From the NCBI GenBank assembly GCA_017545905.1, contig JAFWXL010000027.1, positions 1-33,054 on the forward strand: a stretch of 33,054 nucleotides of DNA, read 5' to 3'. Made by a program: the position numbers and the translations under genes. Below the pieces are notes generated by a model. It made no database searches. It saw only the letters and a program-made list of their open reading frames with translations, and was not told the origin of the DNA. Source of the stretch: Clostridia bacterium (lineage in GTDB: Bacteria > Bacillota > Clostridia > Christensenellales > Aristaeellaceae). Below, piece by piece: positions 22,094-29,486 of this stretch. Every line of letters starts with the position of its first letter. Position 1 is the first letter of the stretch.

Positions 22094-23284
22094 TTAATAC
22101 GTCGTTGTCCATTCGGTGGGATAGTCGCCGACGGCGACCACGCCGGTGGATTTGTGTTTCTTCTCGAATTTTCCGTTCAGCTCCAGCAGGCGCTCGACGA
22201 TCCTTGCGCTGTCCTCCATGTCCGAGGGCGTCGGTTTGAAATCGTTGACCTTCTCCTGCGAGGAGATGGAGCACGGAATGACGCGGAAGCCCTCGTTTTC
22301 CACCACGCCGCTGTCCGGATAGACGCGCCAGCGCTGCTGGAAGATAAAGGTGTCCATATCGTCCGGGCGGGTATTGCCGGCAAATGAGAAATTGCCCAGC
22401 GAATAGCAGATATACCTGCCCTTGTATTCCTCAATCGGATTGATGCGATGGCTGTGATGGCCGATGACCAGATCCGCGCCCGCATCAATCGTCGCGCGTC
22501 CCAGCGGCACCTGCCGCTCGTTGGGCACATAATCCTTCTCTTCGCCCCAGTGATAGGAGACGATCACCAGCTCGCAGCCGGAATCGCGCAGCGCCTGAAT
22601 ATCGCCTTCAATGGAGTCGTAAATATTGGCATAATTGCCGTTGAATGTCTGATAGGAGAGCATACCGATATCCACGCCGGTTTCCGTCGTGAATATGCTG
22701 CTGCCCAGATGGCCGCTGTAGAGGATACCCGCGCCATGCAGCGTCTGACAGGTATCTGCATAGCCCTGCTCGCCATGGTCCATGATGTGATTGTTCTCCA
22801 GAGAAACCGCTTCCACATTGCCGGAGGTTAGCACCTGCACATACTCCGGCGGCGCGGCAAAGGAGAAGGAATTCTTCGTCTTGCTCTTGGTCGTGGTCAG
22901 CGTACCCTCGAAATTGACCAGCGTCATGTCGTCAGCTTCGAAGATCTCCCGCGTGTTTTCAAACGGAAAATCAAGCCCGGACGGCTCCAGCTCAAGCTGC
23001 TTGTCAAAGACGTTTTTGCCGCTCTTGCGCCTGTCGCCGCCGATGGTCACATCACCTGTCGCCGAGACGGTGACGATGACCGCTCCATCGTCCTGAAGGC
23101 GCCAGTCTGTGCCGTCCTCGCGCTCATACCACGCGCGCGTCTCAAAGACGGCGTCTTCCCATGTCTCCGCCGCAGGCGGCTCCCCTCCCTCGAAGAGCGA
23201 CAGATCGAGCATTTCGCCTATGGCGCAGCCGGGCAGCATCAGCATCAGCATGCACAGCATGCACAGCAGTCTTGTGTTCATCAT
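22094..23284 (-). CDS. CapA-family lipoprotein (poly-gamma-glutamate/capsule synthesis-like phosphoesterase)
   Basis: A 396-residue exported protein. The N-terminus has a hydrophobic segment ending LMLPGCAIG, a plausible lipobox, so it is probably a membrane-anchored lipoprotein. The CapA/PGA_cap calcineurin-like domain begins at VTVSATGDVTIGG. It continues with LVNFEGTL, SLENNHIMDHGEQG, VSYHWGEE, DLVIGHHSHRINPIEEYKGRYICYSLGNF, which contain the usual metal-binding Asp, Asn, His residues. Known members take part in poly-gamma-glutamate or capsule export or turnover. It lies 40 bases after an LCP gene, which fits an envelope polymer role. GGGAG precedes two consecutive ATGs; the first is chosen. 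Confidence 0.9.
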   Translation of the reverse strand: MMNTRLLCMLCMLMLMLPGCAIGEMLDLSLFEGGEPPAAETWEDAVFETRAWYEREDGTDWRLQDDGAVIVTVSATGDVTIGGDRRKSGKNVFDKQLELEPSGLDFPFENTREIFEADDMTLVNFEGTLTTTKSKTKNSFSFAAPPEYVQVLTSGNVEAVSLENNHIMDHGEQGYADTCQTLHGAGILYSGHLGSSIFTTETGVDIGMLSYQTFNGNYANIYDSIEGDIQALRDSGCELVIVSYHWGEEKDYVPNERQVPLGRATIDAGADLVIGHHSHRINPIEEYKGRYICYSLGNFSFAGNTRPDDMDTFIFQQRWRVYPDSGVVENEGFRVIPCSISSQEKVNDFKPTPSDMEDSARIVERLLELNGKFEKKHKSTGVVAVGDYPTEWTTTY

Positions 23285-23324
23285 GTGTTCTCCCGTTATT
23301 GCATGGTTCATCGGATTGATCGTA

Positions 23325-24188
23325 TCAGGGGGTATTAAACAGCTCATGCAGCTTTGTCCGGTTGGATTTCCAGTTAACCATCAGCGCGGACGAATCGCTC
23401 ACCGTACCGTAGGAATAGGTTCCTTCCTGCGGAATGGAGAATTCCACAAAATCCGCATCCCTGCTGATCAGGCCGTAGCCCTTGGAAATCGCGCCGAGGA
23501 TATCCATCGCTGACAGGCTCATCTTCATGCCGGAGGATACCTGATTGTACACGCCCACCAGCTCCACCAGCGACAGCTCGCGGCACTTGTCAAACAGCTC
23601 GCTGACTACCTTGCGCTGCCTCTGTGTCCGGCTGAAATCGCCGCCCGAACCCGTAGCGCGCGTGCGCATGTAGGCCAGCGCGATACGTCCGGTCATATGG
23701 GTCATACCGGGGCCCTTGGGCATATTGGGATCCCTGCCCATCAGGATGCTCTTGATGGCGACGTATTCCGCCTCGGTGATTTCAATATCCACGCCGCCCA
23801 GCGCATCGATCACCGGCTTGACATGCTCAAAATTGATGAGCACCGCGCCCTCGATCTCCACGTCCAGCTCGCGCTCAATGCTGCTGATCACGCCATCAAA
23901 GCCATGATAGCGATAGAGCAGATTGGCCATGGTATCGTTGCCCTTCGGATTTTTGATTCTGCTGTCGCGCAGCACGGATGTTATGATCACGCGATTGTAT
24001 TTTTCATCCAGCGACACCAGCACAATGGTATCCGTGCGCGCGTCCTCGACGATATCCTCCGCATAGCCGTCCTGCCCAAGGAGCAGATAGTGCGTCAGCT
24101 GCGTATTGGCTTCATCCACCTCGCTCAGCGCCGCCGGGGAAACCAGCAGCACAAGAAGCAGCAGACAGGAAATGATACGTTTGATCAT
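23325..24188 (-). CDS. LCP (LytR-CpsA-Psr) family protein
   Basis: A 287-residue protein with an N-terminal signal or anchor segment (residues 4-22, then ALSEVDE). The LCP catalytic domain has LLLGQDGYAEDIVEDARTDTIVLVSLD, ITSVLRDSRIKNPKG, a long linker with YRYHGFDGVISSIERELDVEIEGAVLINFEHVKPVIDALGGVDIEI and RTRATGSGGDFSRTQRQR. These carry the Asp and Arg residues that bind polyprenyl-pyrophosphate lipids. LCP enzymes attach polymers such as teichoic acids or capsule to peptidoglycan. The start follows GGAGG by 8 bases. The CapA gene follows after 40 bases, probably in one operon. Confidence 0.93.
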   Translation of the reverse strand: MIKRIISCLLLLVLLVSPAALSEVDEANTQLTHYLLLGQDGYAEDIVEDARTDTIVLVSLDEKYNRVIITSVLRDSRIKNPKGNDTMANLLYRYHGFDGVISSIERELDVEIEGAVLINFEHVKPVIDALGGVDIEITEAEYVAIKSILMGRDPNMPKGPGMTHMTGRIALAYMRTRATGSGGDFSRTQRQRKVVSELFDKCRELSLVELVGVYNQVSSGMKMSLSAMDILGAISKGYGLISRDADFVEFSIPQEGTYSYGTVSDSSALMVNWKSNRTKLHELFNTP

Positions 24189-24237
24189 GATCAGGGCCTC
24201 CGGCCAAGCATTCTTACTTCAATATGAACGAATCAGT

Positions 24238-24254
24238 CGGGAATTTTCTTCCCG
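24238..24254 (-). terminator. weak terminator-like hairpin after apgM
   Basis: Arms CGGGAA (24238-24243) and TTCCCG (24249-24254) with a 5-base loop, 12 bases after the apgM stop. No real T tract follows on the minus strand, so this may only be a partial terminator or a repeat. Confidence 0.35.
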
Positions 24255-24266
24255 GCGCCTTCCTCT

Positions 24267-25493
24267 TCAGGCAAAAAGCGCACGAAGAAGCATCGGGCCT
24301 TCCTCAAGGAAATCGCCGGTCGCGCGGGCATTCGCCTCGTCAAACTTGCGCGGCTCACCCTTTTTGCGGCTGTCGTAAATCGCAAACGGCACAGGATTGC
24401 CATCGTGTCCGCGGGTGGCAAGCAGCGTCGGATGATCCGAGAGGATCAGGATGCGATGCTCAGGATCGACCGCGGGCAGCCTCTCCAGCAGGGGCCTGAC
24501 CACGCGGCTGTCCAGCCTGCGGATCGCCTCGCACTTGCCCTCCACGTCGCCGCCGTGGGCGCACTCGTCCGGCGCTTCCACGTGCACGCAGCAAAAATCC
24601 GCACCATTTTCAAGCGCCGCAATCACCGCGTCCACCTTGCCCTCGTAGTTGGTATCCAGTTCGGCATTGGCGCCCTGTACGCGCGGCGTATCCACACCGC
24701 ACAGATTGGCAATACCCCATACCAGCGGCACGGCGGATACCGCGCTGCCCTTCTTGTGATAGAGCGAATCAAAGGAGGCAAGGCTCATCGCCGCGCCCGG
24801 GCCCCACGGCCAGATGCAGTTGGCGGCGAGCTTACCCTCGGCCCTGCGCTTCACATTCACCGGATGATCGCGCAGGATCTCAAAGGAGGCGCGCATGAGC
24901 GCGGTCAGCTCCATACCCAGCTCCCCCTTGGGCATATAGCCGGCAACCGCGCTGCCCAGAATATTGTGCGGCTCAGTAAAGCGCATCTTCGCGCGGTCCG
25001 GTTCATGCGCCGCATCGATCACACCGGTATGACGGAAGGTCGGCGTGACATGGATGGAAAAGCCGATCGCTGCAGCCAGCGCGCCAAAGCGCGGGTCCGC
25101 GCACAGATCCTCCATCAGGGTCACGGCCTCCTCGCCCTCGATGCTGCCGCCATTGTGAGAGAGGATCTTTGCCGTGTCAAAGCTGTCGCCCTCCAGCGCG
25201 CAAAGATTCACGCGCAGACTGGTTTCACCCGGCTGAATCACCACGCCCATACCCGCCGCCTCCAGCGCGGAGCGGCCGGTGTAGCAGGTGCGCGGGTCAT
25301 AGCCGAAGATGGAGAGAATCGCCGTATCGCTGCCGGCACTCACGCCGCGGGGGACGGTCTGGCACATGCCGAGCCTGCCGCCGGCAAGGATATTCATATA
25401 TGGACAATCAAGCGCCTGAAGCGGCGTTTTGCCGCCCAGCTGCTCAATGGGTTCATCTGCGATGCCATCGCCGATGATGAGCACATACTTCAT
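24267..25493 (-). CDS. apgM: cofactor-independent phosphoglycerate mutase, ApgM type
   Basis: A 408-residue alkaline-phosphatase-fold enzyme of the archaeal-type 2,3-bisphosphoglycerate-independent phosphoglycerate mutase family. Motifs seen are the N-terminal metal site IIGDGIADEP (D9), the nucleophile region RGVSAGSDTAILSIFGYDP with S55 as probable nucleophile, and the C-terminal HVEAPDECAHGG and ILSDHPTLLATRGHDGNPVPF metal ligands. It interconverts 3- and 2-phosphoglycerate in glycolysis. The length fits the family. The ATG at 25493 follows GGAGG by about 10 bases; the longer in-frame start at 25556 is rejected. It has its own promoter. Confidence 0.92.
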   Translation of the reverse strand: MKYVLIIGDGIADEPIEQLGGKTPLQALDCPYMNILAGGRLGMCQTVPRGVSAGSDTAILSIFGYDPRTCYTGRSALEAAGMGVVIQPGETSLRVNLCALEGDSFDTAKILSHNGGSIEGEEAVTLMEDLCADPRFGALAAAIGFSIHVTPTFRHTGVIDAAHEPDRAKMRFTEPHNILGSAVAGYMPKGELGMELTALMRASFEILRDHPVNVKRRAEGKLAANCIWPWGPGAAMSLASFDSLYHKKGSAVSAVPLVWGIANLCGVDTPRVQGANAELDTNYEGKVDAVIAALENGADFCCVHVEAPDECAHGGDVEGKCEAIRRLDSRVVRPLLERLPAVDPEHRILILSDHPTLLATRGHDGNPVPFAIYDSRKKGEPRKFDEANARATGDFLEEGPMLLRALFA

Positions 25494-25538
25494 GAATGAA
25501 ACGCCTCCAGCTCCGCGCACAGCGCGGCATTTTGGTCT

Positions 25539-25567
25539 ATTATACAGCAATTTCACAGATTGTTCAA
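25539..25567 (-). promoter_or_regulatory. promoter of apgM
   Basis: On the minus strand there is TTGAAC (-35, 25562-25567), a 17-base spacer and TATAAT (25539-25544), 46 bases before the start. Confidence 0.65.
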
Positions 25568-25686
25568 TGCTCTTGCCTGCCGGTCATCACACAGCGCAAA
25601 GATACATAGACTGATATCGACTGAGCGCACGAAGAAAAGATCGTATAAACCGTCTTTTCCATGTACATCCTTATATGCAGAAGCGC

Positions 25687-25726
25687 CCCTGACGGGGCCG
25701 CAATTCCCCGCGGGGAGCGGGAATAG
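25687..25726 (+). other. two leader hairpins before the Myb-domain gene
   Basis: First stem GCCCC (25687-25691)/GGGGC (25696-25700) with a TGAC loop. Second stem ATTCCC (25705-25710)/GGGAAT (25721-25726) enclosing a GC-rich loop. They sit 7 to 50 bases before the AAGGAGG of the gene at 25747. A structured leader is likely; no known riboswitch is recognised. The rest of 25568-25680 shows nothing clear. Confidence 0.45.
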
Positions 25727-25746
25727 ACCCAAGGAGGGACCAGAAG

Positions 25747-26634
25747 ATGGAAATGTCCTCAGGCTGCGTCCGTCAGGACGAGAGCATCGTGATCCGCCGT
25801 CCGGTTCGCGGACCGCATGGCGGCTGGCAGCAAAGTGAAATCGATGCGCTGAAGACGCGTATCGGCGAAGCAGAGAAAACCGGCGAATCGCTGCGCAGCG
25901 TATTTGACCGGCTCGCCATGGAGCTGGGGCGAAAGCCCAACTCCATCCGCAATTTTTATTATGCCCAGATGCGGGCGCAATCCGGCGAGGGCATGGGCCG
26001 TGCGCTGCCGTTTGAGACGTTCGCCCCAGGCGAAGTGGAGCAGCTGGTGCGCAGCGTGCTCATCTCCCGCGCACAGGGCATGAGCGTGCGCGCATGCGTG
26101 CGCAAGCTGGCCGGCGGCGATCAGACGCGCATGCTGCGCTATCAGAACAAATACCGCTCCACCGTGCGCACGCGTCCGGAGCTTGTGCGCAAGGTCATGG
26201 ACGAGCTGACGCTGGAGGGCGTGCCCTTCGTGAGCCCCTTCGGCGCCGACGCCGCGCAGCAGGAGGAGACGCTCCAGCGCATGCAGCACAGGGCGGAGCA
26301 ATCCGGCGACGCCCAGCTGACGCAGCTGTTTTCCTCGCTGGATCACCTGCTCAGCCTCGCCCTTGCGCAAAGGGAGCCTGTCGCCGGCAGCAGCGACGCC
26401 CAGCGCCGGGCAGACCGCCTGAGCGCGCAGTGCGATATGCTGCGCATTTCTCTGGATGACGAGCAGACGCGCCGCGAAGCCCTCGCACACGAAACCGAGG
26501 CGATGGTCACGCTGGTCAAGGAATACATCGCCCTGCCTGCTTCCTCGCGCACAGCGCACACGGAATTATTCTGCCGTCAGGCTGCCGAACGGCTCAGCGC
26601 AGTCGAATGCGCGCTGATGCCCCAAAGCCCATAA
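25747..26634 (+). CDS. Myb/SANT-like DNA-binding protein, RsfA-like
   Basis: A 295-residue soluble protein. Residues 22-78 form a Myb-like unit (GGWQQSEIDALKTRIGEA, VFDRLAMELGRKPNSIRNFYYAQMR) similar to the RsfA/YlbO type of regulator, in which a W and a GR-x-P-x-S pattern mark the helix-turn-helix. A second helical unit near 95-140 (FAPGEVEQLVRSVLISRAQGMSVRACVRKLAGGDQTRMLRYQNKYR) looks like a diverged repeat. The C-terminal half is coiled-coil-like. It may control gene expression during development or stress. AAGGAGG lies 9 bases before the ATG. It is the only plus-strand gene in this stretch and has a structured leader. Confidence 0.75.
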   Translation: MEMSSGCVRQDESIVIRRPVRGPHGGWQQSEIDALKTRIGEAEKTGESLRSVFDRLAMELGRKPNSIRNFYYAQMRAQSGEGMGRALPFETFAPGEVEQLVRSVLISRAQGMSVRACVRKLAGGDQTRMLRYQNKYRSTVRTRPELVRKVMDELTLEGVPFVSPFGADAAQQEETLQRMQHRAEQSGDAQLTQLFSSLDHLLSLALAQREPVAGSSDAQRRADRLSAQCDMLRISLDDEQTRREALAHETEAMVTLVKEYIALPASSRTAHTELFCRQAAERLSAVECALMPQSP

Positions 26635-26675
26635 GCCGCGCAGACCTTCGCGCATTTTTCCGTCAAATGAACAAG

Positions 26676-26697
26676 CCGGACCCGCGTCCGGTTTTTT
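26676..26697 (+). terminator. intrinsic terminator of the Myb-domain gene
   Basis: Arms CCGGAC (26676-26681) and GTCCGG (26686-26691), a 4-base loop and TTTTTT (26692-26697). Confidence 0.85.
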
Positions 26698-26703
26698 CAT
26701 TCC

Positions 26704-26752
26704 AGCAAAGCAGCCAGTGACCGATCCGGCTTCCGAATCACTTTGCAATCTT
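26704..26752 (+). repeat. second repeat family, copy 2
   Basis: AGCAAAGCAGCCAGT start and GGCTTCCGAATCACTTTGC in the middle, about 80% identical to 9107-9156. As there, an A/T-flanked terminator follows downstream (26803-26838). Confidence 0.6.
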
Positions 26753-26802
26753 AAGGAATCCGGTGTCCGCCGCACGCTTTTTCGCATAATTTCCAATAAG
26801 GC

Positions 26803-26838
26803 AAAAATAAAGAAGCCGGTTATCTTTCCGGCTTCTTT
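26803..26838 (-). terminator. intrinsic terminator of the secreted protein gene
   Basis: Arms AAAGAAGCCGG (26809-26819) and CCGGCTTCTTT (26828-26838) with an 8-base loop, followed on the minus strand by ATTTTTG. It lies 4 bases after the stop at 26843. Confidence 0.88.
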
Positions 26839-26842
26839 CCGT

Positions 26843-28351
26843 TTACTCGAAGCAGTAATCCTCTGCGCGCTTGTCCTTCTTCACCGCCGCATACAGGCAG
26901 ATCAGCGTCACCAGCAGCATCACGCCTGCCCAGAACACGCCGTTCCAGTCCGCGCGGGTCAAGCCCAGCACGGTCTGCGGCGTCACGCTCAGCGCAACCG
27001 CCTCGGCCAGCTGCGCCTGCTCCTCATCCACGCTCCACGCCAGCGACGCGCCAAGCATCTGCTGCGTCATGCGGCCCTGTGCAATCTGCGCCTTTACCGG
27101 GATTTCCAGCACGCGCGTGGCGGCAACCACGCCGTCCTTTGTTCGGCGCGCCGCATCCATGTGCAGATTGAATACGAGCGTACGATTCTCCTGCGTCATG
27201 ACGCCGACAGCCGGCGCATCCTCCGCCGGAACCGCCTCGCCGGCGCCGGGCAGCTGATCGTCGCCCTGCGGCACAGGCACGACCGCCTCTTCGTCCTCTT
27301 CGTCCTCTTCGCTTTGCGCATCGCCGGCAAGCGTCAAGCCCTTTGGCAGCACGCAGGAAAGGCGCACGTCCGCCTCAGCAAGACCGCTGTTGACCACCAC
27401 AACGCTGAGCGTCGTTTCCTCGCCGGTTTCAAGGCTCTCTGCGCCGGCCATCAGGCGCGCGCTGATCTTTGCGCCGCAGACCTGCACACGCGGCGCAGCC
27501 ACGTCCGCGCCATCCACATGCAGCACCGGCGCAATCAGGCGCTGCGCGTCATCGTCGCCGGCAAGCGCATCCTGCGCAATCATCATCGGCAGCACAGCCC
27601 CGGCCTCAGCGGGCACATCGCCCTCCATCGCCGGCACATGTACCCAGCCGCGGACATTCCTGCCCTCCAGCACAAATCCCTCCGGCAGCGCGCCGGCGAT
27701 CTGCGCCGTTTCTGGCAGCAGCATGTCAATCGGCACATCCTTGGGCGCATCGCCGCTGTTGACGATCTCCAGCCGGTAGGCAAATGCATCGCCCGGATTC
27801 AGGCGGCCTTCCTGCGTGCCGTCGGCATAGGCACGCACGCTGATCACAGGCACGCACAGCTGAACCGGCGTACCCGCCCGATAAAAGCGCGTGCCCATCG
27901 CCATCTCGCATTCGATTTCGCCCGATGCGCTTTCGCCGCCAGCGGGCAGCGAGATCTCGCGCTCAATCACCGTCTGCGAGGGTTCCAGCCTGCCTGTCTC
28001 CTCATTGTACTGCGCCGCCGGCAGCACAGCCTCCCACACTGCATCGCCGTTCATGACCGCATGGCCGGGCAGTCTGATCGTAAAGCGCACGCCCGTCTCA
28101 TACGGCAGCGGATTGCCGGCCGTCACCGTCAGCAGCGCCGTACTGCCCTCCTCAAGCCGCTCGCTGTCCGTCTGAATGAGCAGCGTCAGCTCCTTTTCCA
28201 TCGCGCTTTGCGCCAGCTGCACGCCCTGATTCAGGCCTTCTGCGATGCTCTCATACACCCCGCTGAGCAGCTGCGGCGTCTCCTGCGCCATGCCCGATAC
28301 CGGCAGCGCCGCAAGCAGCAAAACAAGAAACATCATGTACCACTTTTTCAC
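26843..28351 (-). CDS. secreted, membrane-anchored protein with DUF11-like repeats
   Basis: A 502-residue protein with a signal peptide (MKKWYMMFLVLLLAALPVS, cleavage near AQE) and a C-terminal membrane helix (WAGVMLLVTLICLYAAV) followed by KKDKRAEDYCFE, so it is exported and anchored. The body is built from beta-sandwich-like repeats similar to DUF11/CARDB units: two clear ones contain VNSGDAPKDVPIDMLLP and VNSGLAEADVRLSCVLPKGL. A low-complexity acidic stretch SEEDEEDEEAVVPVP follows the second. I do not know the ligand. The GTG start at 28351 is chosen because AAGGAGG lies 9 bases upstream; an in-frame ATG 24 bases earlier lies before this site. It would be a cell-surface scaffold or sensor domain. 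Confidence 0.78.
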   Translation of the reverse strand: MKKWYMMFLVLLLAALPVSGMAQETPQLLSGVYESIAEGLNQGVQLAQSAMEKELTLLIQTDSERLEEGSTALLTVTAGNPLPYETGVRFTIRLPGHAVMNGDAVWEAVLPAAQYNEETGRLEPSQTVIEREISLPAGGESASGEIECEMAMGTRFYRAGTPVQLCVPVISVRAYADGTQEGRLNPGDAFAYRLEIVNSGDAPKDVPIDMLLPETAQIAGALPEGFVLEGRNVRGWVHVPAMEGDVPAEAGAVLPMMIAQDALAGDDDAQRLIAPVLHVDGADVAAPRVQVCGAKISARLMAGAESLETGEETTLSVVVVNSGLAEADVRLSCVLPKGLTLAGDAQSEEDEEDEEAVVPVPQGDDQLPGAGEAVPAEDAPAVGVMTQENRTLVFNLHMDAARRTKDGVVAATRVLEIPVKAQIAQGRMTQQMLGASLAWSVDEEQAQLAEAVALSVTPQTVLGLTRADWNGVFWAGVMLLVTLICLYAAVKKDKRAEDYCFE

Positions 28352-28429
28352 TGGGATCAACCTCCTTGTGCGCATTACTTTTGCCTGTTTTCTTCTCGTT
28401 TATACCGTCTTTGCCGCACATTTGCGCGC

Positions 28430-28458
28430 TTGACAAAGCATGGACGTTGCGATAAGAT
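28430..28458 (+). promoter_or_regulatory. promoter of the SmtB-type regulator gene
   Basis: TTGACA (28430-28435), a 17-base spacer and TAAGAT (28453-28458), 36 bases before the ATG. The -35 is perfect. No ATTTCAT-type operator like that of the ATPase gene is seen here. Confidence 0.78.
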
Positions 28459-28494
28459 CAATAGACAATCAGCAATGTACCGTCGGAGGATGCC

Positions 28495-28839
28495 ATGGAA
28501 GAGCAGATCTGCAACTGTCCCCCGCCTGAACAGGTAAACGCACAGATGCCATGCGAGGCGGATATCAGCGCGCTGGCCGATTTTTTCCGCACGATGGGCG
28601 CAGAAACCCGCCTGAAGATCCTGCTTGCGCTGGATCAGAGCGAGCTTTGCGCCGGCGCGCTGGCCAAGACGCTGAATATGACGCCCAGCGCCGTATCCAA
28701 TCAGCTCAAGGCGCTTCGTCAGGCGCGCCTGATTACCGTGCGCCGCGAGGGCAAGATGCTCTATTATGCCCTTGCCGACTGCCATCCGCGCGAAATCATT
28801 CATCTGGCGCTGAGCCACGTGCAGGAGGGCGGGAAGTAA
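28495..28839 (+). CDS. ArsR-family metal sensor, SmtB/CzrA type
   Basis: A 114-residue winged-helix repressor. Helix-turn-helix: ALAKTLNMTPSAVSNQLKALRQARLI, then wing VRREGKMLYYAL. The zinc site of the alpha-5 helix is visible: D95, H97, H108 and E111, with the same spacing (2, 11, 3) as SmtB D104, H106, H117, E120. N-terminal C6 and C8 and C52 in SELCAG could make an extra CadC-like thiol site, but only partly. It likely represses the P-type ATPase gene at 29487-31511, whose promoter overlaps a candidate palindrome. GGAGG lies 5 bases before the ATG. The stop codon's last base is the first base of composite repeat unit 3. Confidence 0.9.
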   Translation: MEEQICNCPPPEQVNAQMPCEADISALADFFRTMGAETRLKILLALDQSELCAGALAKTLNMTPSAVSNQLKALRQARLITVRREGKMLYYALADCHPREIIHLALSHVQEGGK

Positions 28840-29046
28840 CGTTCAGGAACTCCGTCCCCGAAACCCCTGCCGGGGATTTCATCCCCGGACCCCTTCTGCG
28901 CTTCGCGCCTGTTTGAAGAAAGATATCTGAAAACGCCTCTGGCAAAGCCAGAGGCGTTTTATGGTACAGATTGTTTACACCGCCGCAAAGCGATAAAGGG
29001 GACCGGGGACAATGTCCCCGGGCAGGTCCGGGCGGCAGCCCGGCGT
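28839..29046. mobile_element. composite palindromic element, unit 3 (copies G and H in inverted orientation)
   Basis: Copy G (28839-28907, plus) starts at the stop codon of the SmtB-type gene, has CCGGGGAT/ATCCCCGG arms and ends CGCTTCGCG. Copy H (28981-29046, minus) has CCGGGGAC/GTCCCCGG arms and ends ATCGCTTTGCGGCG. They flank a hairpin at 28930-28960. Flanking sequence (AGATATCT, then TGGTACAGATT) also matches unit 1, so units 1 and 3 descend from one composite. It fills the gap between two convergent genes. Confidence 0.77.
28930..28960. terminator. core hairpin of composite unit 3
   Basis: Arms AAAACGCCTCTGGC and GCCAGAGGCGTTTT with an AAA loop. It can act as a bidirectional terminator between the SmtB-type gene and the acidic protein gene. 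Confidence 0.82.
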
Positions 29047-29053
29047 TCCTCCG

Positions 29054-29419
29054 TCAGATATCCTTGCCGGTGATCTCTTCGATCTTCTCTTCAACCTTGT
29101 CGGCGATGGCCTCGACCTTCTCCTCGACGTCGGCGGCAAAGCCTTCCAGCGCCTCCTCGATGGCCTCCCAGACCTCTTCGTTCTCCTCGATGGTCTCCTC
29201 TTCGACGTCGAAGACGTCCTCCTCGCCTTCCAGCACGATCACATCATCCTCGATGGCGTTCTTGGCCTGAATGATCAGCTCCAGCGTATCCACGTCCACG
29301 GCGAAGATGGTCTCCGGGGAACCGGAATGATCCTTGATATAGCGGGCAACGGAAGCCGCCTGCTTGCGGTTCATCTTAAAAACGATCGCGCGATGCTCGC
29401 TCTTCACGATTTCTTCCAT
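29054..29419 (-). CDS. small acidic protein, 121 residues, function unknown
   Basis: No family recognised. Residues 1-40 are mixed (MEEIVKSEHRAIVFKMNRKQAASVARYIKDH); from about 55 onward it is strongly acidic and helical (EDDVIVLEGEEDVFDVEEETIEENEEVWEAIEEALEG, VEEKVEAIADKVEEKIEEI), with heptad-like spacing that suggests a coiled coil. There is no signal peptide or membrane segment. AAGGAG precedes the ATG by 8 bases and a TTGACA promoter lies just upstream, inside the end of the ATPase gene. The acidic region could bind metal, which would suit its position, but that is inference. Confidence 0.75.
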   Translation of the reverse strand: MEEIVKSEHRAIVFKMNRKQAASVARYIKDHSGSPETIFAVDVDTLELIIQAKNAIEDDVIVLEGEEDVFDVEEETIEENEEVWEAIEEALEGFAADVEEKVEAIADKVEEKIEEITGKDI

Positions 29420-29451
29420 GTCAGTGTCTCCTTTTTCTTGATGATGAAATC

Positions 29452-29480
29452 AGGATATCACGGCAGACCGCCGCTGTCAA
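29452..29480 (-). promoter_or_regulatory. promoter of the acidic protein gene
   Basis: On the minus strand there is TTGACA (-35, 29475-29480), a 17-base spacer and TATCCT (29452-29457), beginning 7 bases past the ATPase stop codon. Confidence 0.68.
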
Positions 29481-29486
29481 GCGCAC

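Noticed and set aside
26717..28537. Plus-strand open frame of 606 codons
   Set aside because: It is antisense to the secreted DUF11-like protein, His/Arg-rich in the way typical of GC-rich antisense frames, and has no ribosome binding site.
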